Shown in pieces: positions 13,664 through 14,391 of a stretch of 14,391 nt of DNA; within the stretch, counting starts at the first letter, position 1; every line of letters starts with the position of its first letter. Made by a program: the position numbers and the translations under genes. The notes under the pieces were generated by a model, which saw nothing but the letters and a program-made list of their open reading frames with translations, was not told where the DNA came from and did no database searches. This stretch comes from Deltaproteobacteria bacterium. GTDB taxonomy: Bacteria; Desulfobacterota; Desulfarculia; Desulfarculales; Desulfarculaceae. The DNA lies in NCBI GenBank assembly GCA_020444165.1, contig JAHLLK010000103.1:1-14391 (forward strand), in the 5' to 3' direction.

Positions 13664-14086
13664 CTACAGCCAGGCCGCGTGCTCCATATCCATGACGGGC
13701 CTGAGCTTCACGACGTCGAAGATCACCGCCGCGAACATCATATTCGCCGCCGCCTCGCCGGCGTGCTCGGCGATGGCCTTCTTGATGGCGTTCAGCACCG
13801 GGCCCTTTTCCTGGATTTCCTTGACCTTCAGGTACAAACGGCACCCCGGGGTGTCGAAGCCCACCGGACCCGGCTCCACGCAGAAGAACACCGCATGGGG
13901 GTTCTCGGCCAGGTTGGCCAGGGTGCGGTTCTGGGCCAGGCCCACCACGAAGCCGCCGTCTTCCAGGAGCCGGGCGCTGCCGAAGTAGGCCACGTTGGGC
14001 CGTCCCTCGCGGTCGGCGGTGGACAGGGTGCCGATGCGCCCGGCCCGGTTGACGATCTCCTGGATTTTCTGCGGTATCTCCAGCAT
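13664..14086 (-). CDS. Pyridoxamine 5'-phosphate oxidase-fold FMN-binding protein
   Basis: 140 residues. The pattern of the split-barrel PPOX family is clear: GRIGTLSTADREGRPNVAYF (16-35), FVVGLAQNRTLANLAENPHA (46-65), and VFFCVEPG followed by a central strand GCRLYLKVKEIQEKG (81-95). Such proteins bind FMN or F420 and reduce or oxidise small substrates; the exact substrate cannot be told. The start at 14086 is set by GGGAGGG five bases upstream, and an extension to 14272 would run through repeats and low-complexity sequence. True PdxH proteins are longer (about 210 aa), so this is a general pyridoxamine-oxidase-like protein and probably not the B6 enzyme. It appears to be a single gene, convergent with the 276-aa gene. 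Confidence 0.88.
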   Translation of the reverse strand: MLEIPQKIQEIVNRAGRIGTLSTADREGRPNVAYFGSARLLEDGGFVVGLAQNRTLANLAENPHAVFFCVEPGPVGFDTPGCRLYLKVKEIQEKGPVLNAIKKAIAEHAGEAAANMMFAAVIFDVVKLRPVMDMEHAAWL

Positions 14087-14238
14087 GGTCCCTCCCAATT
14101 GGCTGGTTGAGGTGCGCCCGGGGCCCTGGCCGGCCCGGCGGCCCGCGCCAGATCCCTGGCCTCTTATTATGGTCGGCCCGGCGGCCCGGCCCTGTAAAGG
14201 GTTCGTTGCAGCAGGAGGAAATGGGGTTGGCGCGGCTC
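14087..14238. other. Upstream region of the PPOX-like gene
   Basis: No gene is seen. A 15-base GC-rich sequence beginning CGGCCCGGCGG occurs twice (14131-14145 and 14174-14188). On the minus strand CATAAT near 14167-14172 could be a -10 box, but the only -35-like TTTACA lies 21 bases upstream, which is too far for a standard promoter. Confidence 0.4.
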
Positions 14239-14391
14239 GACCCGTTATGCGGGCACAGGCACTGTGCGTCACGGCGGGCGTCCATGCGGCTTATCTTCGG
14301 GAGCGAAGGAAGCCCCTTCTCAGGGCAACCTGCCCCGACCCGCTATGCGGGCACAGGCACTGTGCCGGGCACAGGCACTGTGCGTCACGGC
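14239..14391. repeat. Repeat block at window end with palindromic 18-bp units
   Basis: GACCCGYTATGCGGGCACAG begins at 14239 and again at 14337, 98 bases apart. Each copy continues into GCACAG-GCA-CTGTGC, a 6-bp hairpin with a 3-base loop, and later GTCACGGC. In the second copy the 18-bp unit CGGGCACAGGCACTGTGC is perfectly duplicated (14348-14365 and 14366-14383). Between the copies lies TTCGGGAGCG (14296-14305), which also occurs at 25-34. The array probably continues beyond the window. Confidence 0.85.

Noticed and set aside
14239..14391. Possible CRISPR array at the right end
   Set aside because: Repeat units are unequal, one pair is directly abutting with no spacer, and no cas genes are present.

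Overview
The window is GC-rich (visibly well above 60% G+C) bacterial chromosome. It has no phage, plasmid, transposase, CRISPR, rRNA or tRNA genes that I can recognise. The gene content best fits a Desulfobacterota (former Deltaproteobacteria) lineage, perhaps near the Desulfarculales. The clues are a set of small DsrE-like sulfur-relay proteins, an FmdB-type zinc ribbon with the SSSS tail, a glutaredoxin/PDO-thioredoxin reductase fusion, and two membrane proteins ending in the LLPxCxxCK cysteine module that I associate with deltaproteobacterial signalling proteins. This assignment rests on protein style and was not computed.

Layout, left to right. Bases 1-141 hold a 31-bp tandem repeat and motifs that recur at the right end of the window. 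Then come a heparinase II/III-fold protein that appears to have lost its catalytic residues (160-2025, +); a compact three-gene DsrE/DsrF/DsrH-like operon (2161-2992, +) closed by a strong intrinsic terminator; and the ribosome-assembly GTPase EngB (3112-3738, +). An FmdB-family zinc ribbon follows on the minus strand (3813-4019), with a near-consensus promoter about 240 bases upstream and a hairpin-rich leader. Next are an exported cysteine-rich protein (4406-4837, +), a ketopantoate reductase-family enzyme with a TTG start (5021-5965, +), a striking compound inverted repeat (6012-6102), and a large HerA/DUF87-type ATPase (6195-8627, +). Two tandem paralogous 7-TM proteins with a four-cysteine tail (8895-9806 and 9825-10712, +) come next, then a convergent thioredoxin reductase-like flavoprotein (10734-12395, -), an intergenic region with divergent promoter signals and two long hairpins, an unrecognised 276-aa protein (12753-13583, +) and a pyridoxamine-5'-phosphate-oxidase-fold protein (13664-14086, -). 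The last 150 bases are repeats.

Most genes are single transcription units or pairs with housekeeping or redox roles. The only clear functional groups are the DsrE-like trio and the tandem sensor pair. No complete novel defence or biosynthetic system is evident. The items most worth a second look are the tandem 7-TM/Cys-module paralogs with no GGDEF domain, the compound inverted repeat at 6012-6102, the repeat family shared by both window ends (which may mean the window is a contig broken in a dispersed repeat), the degenerate heparinase-fold protein, the minimal DsrH-like 56-aa protein, and the two long structured leaders.
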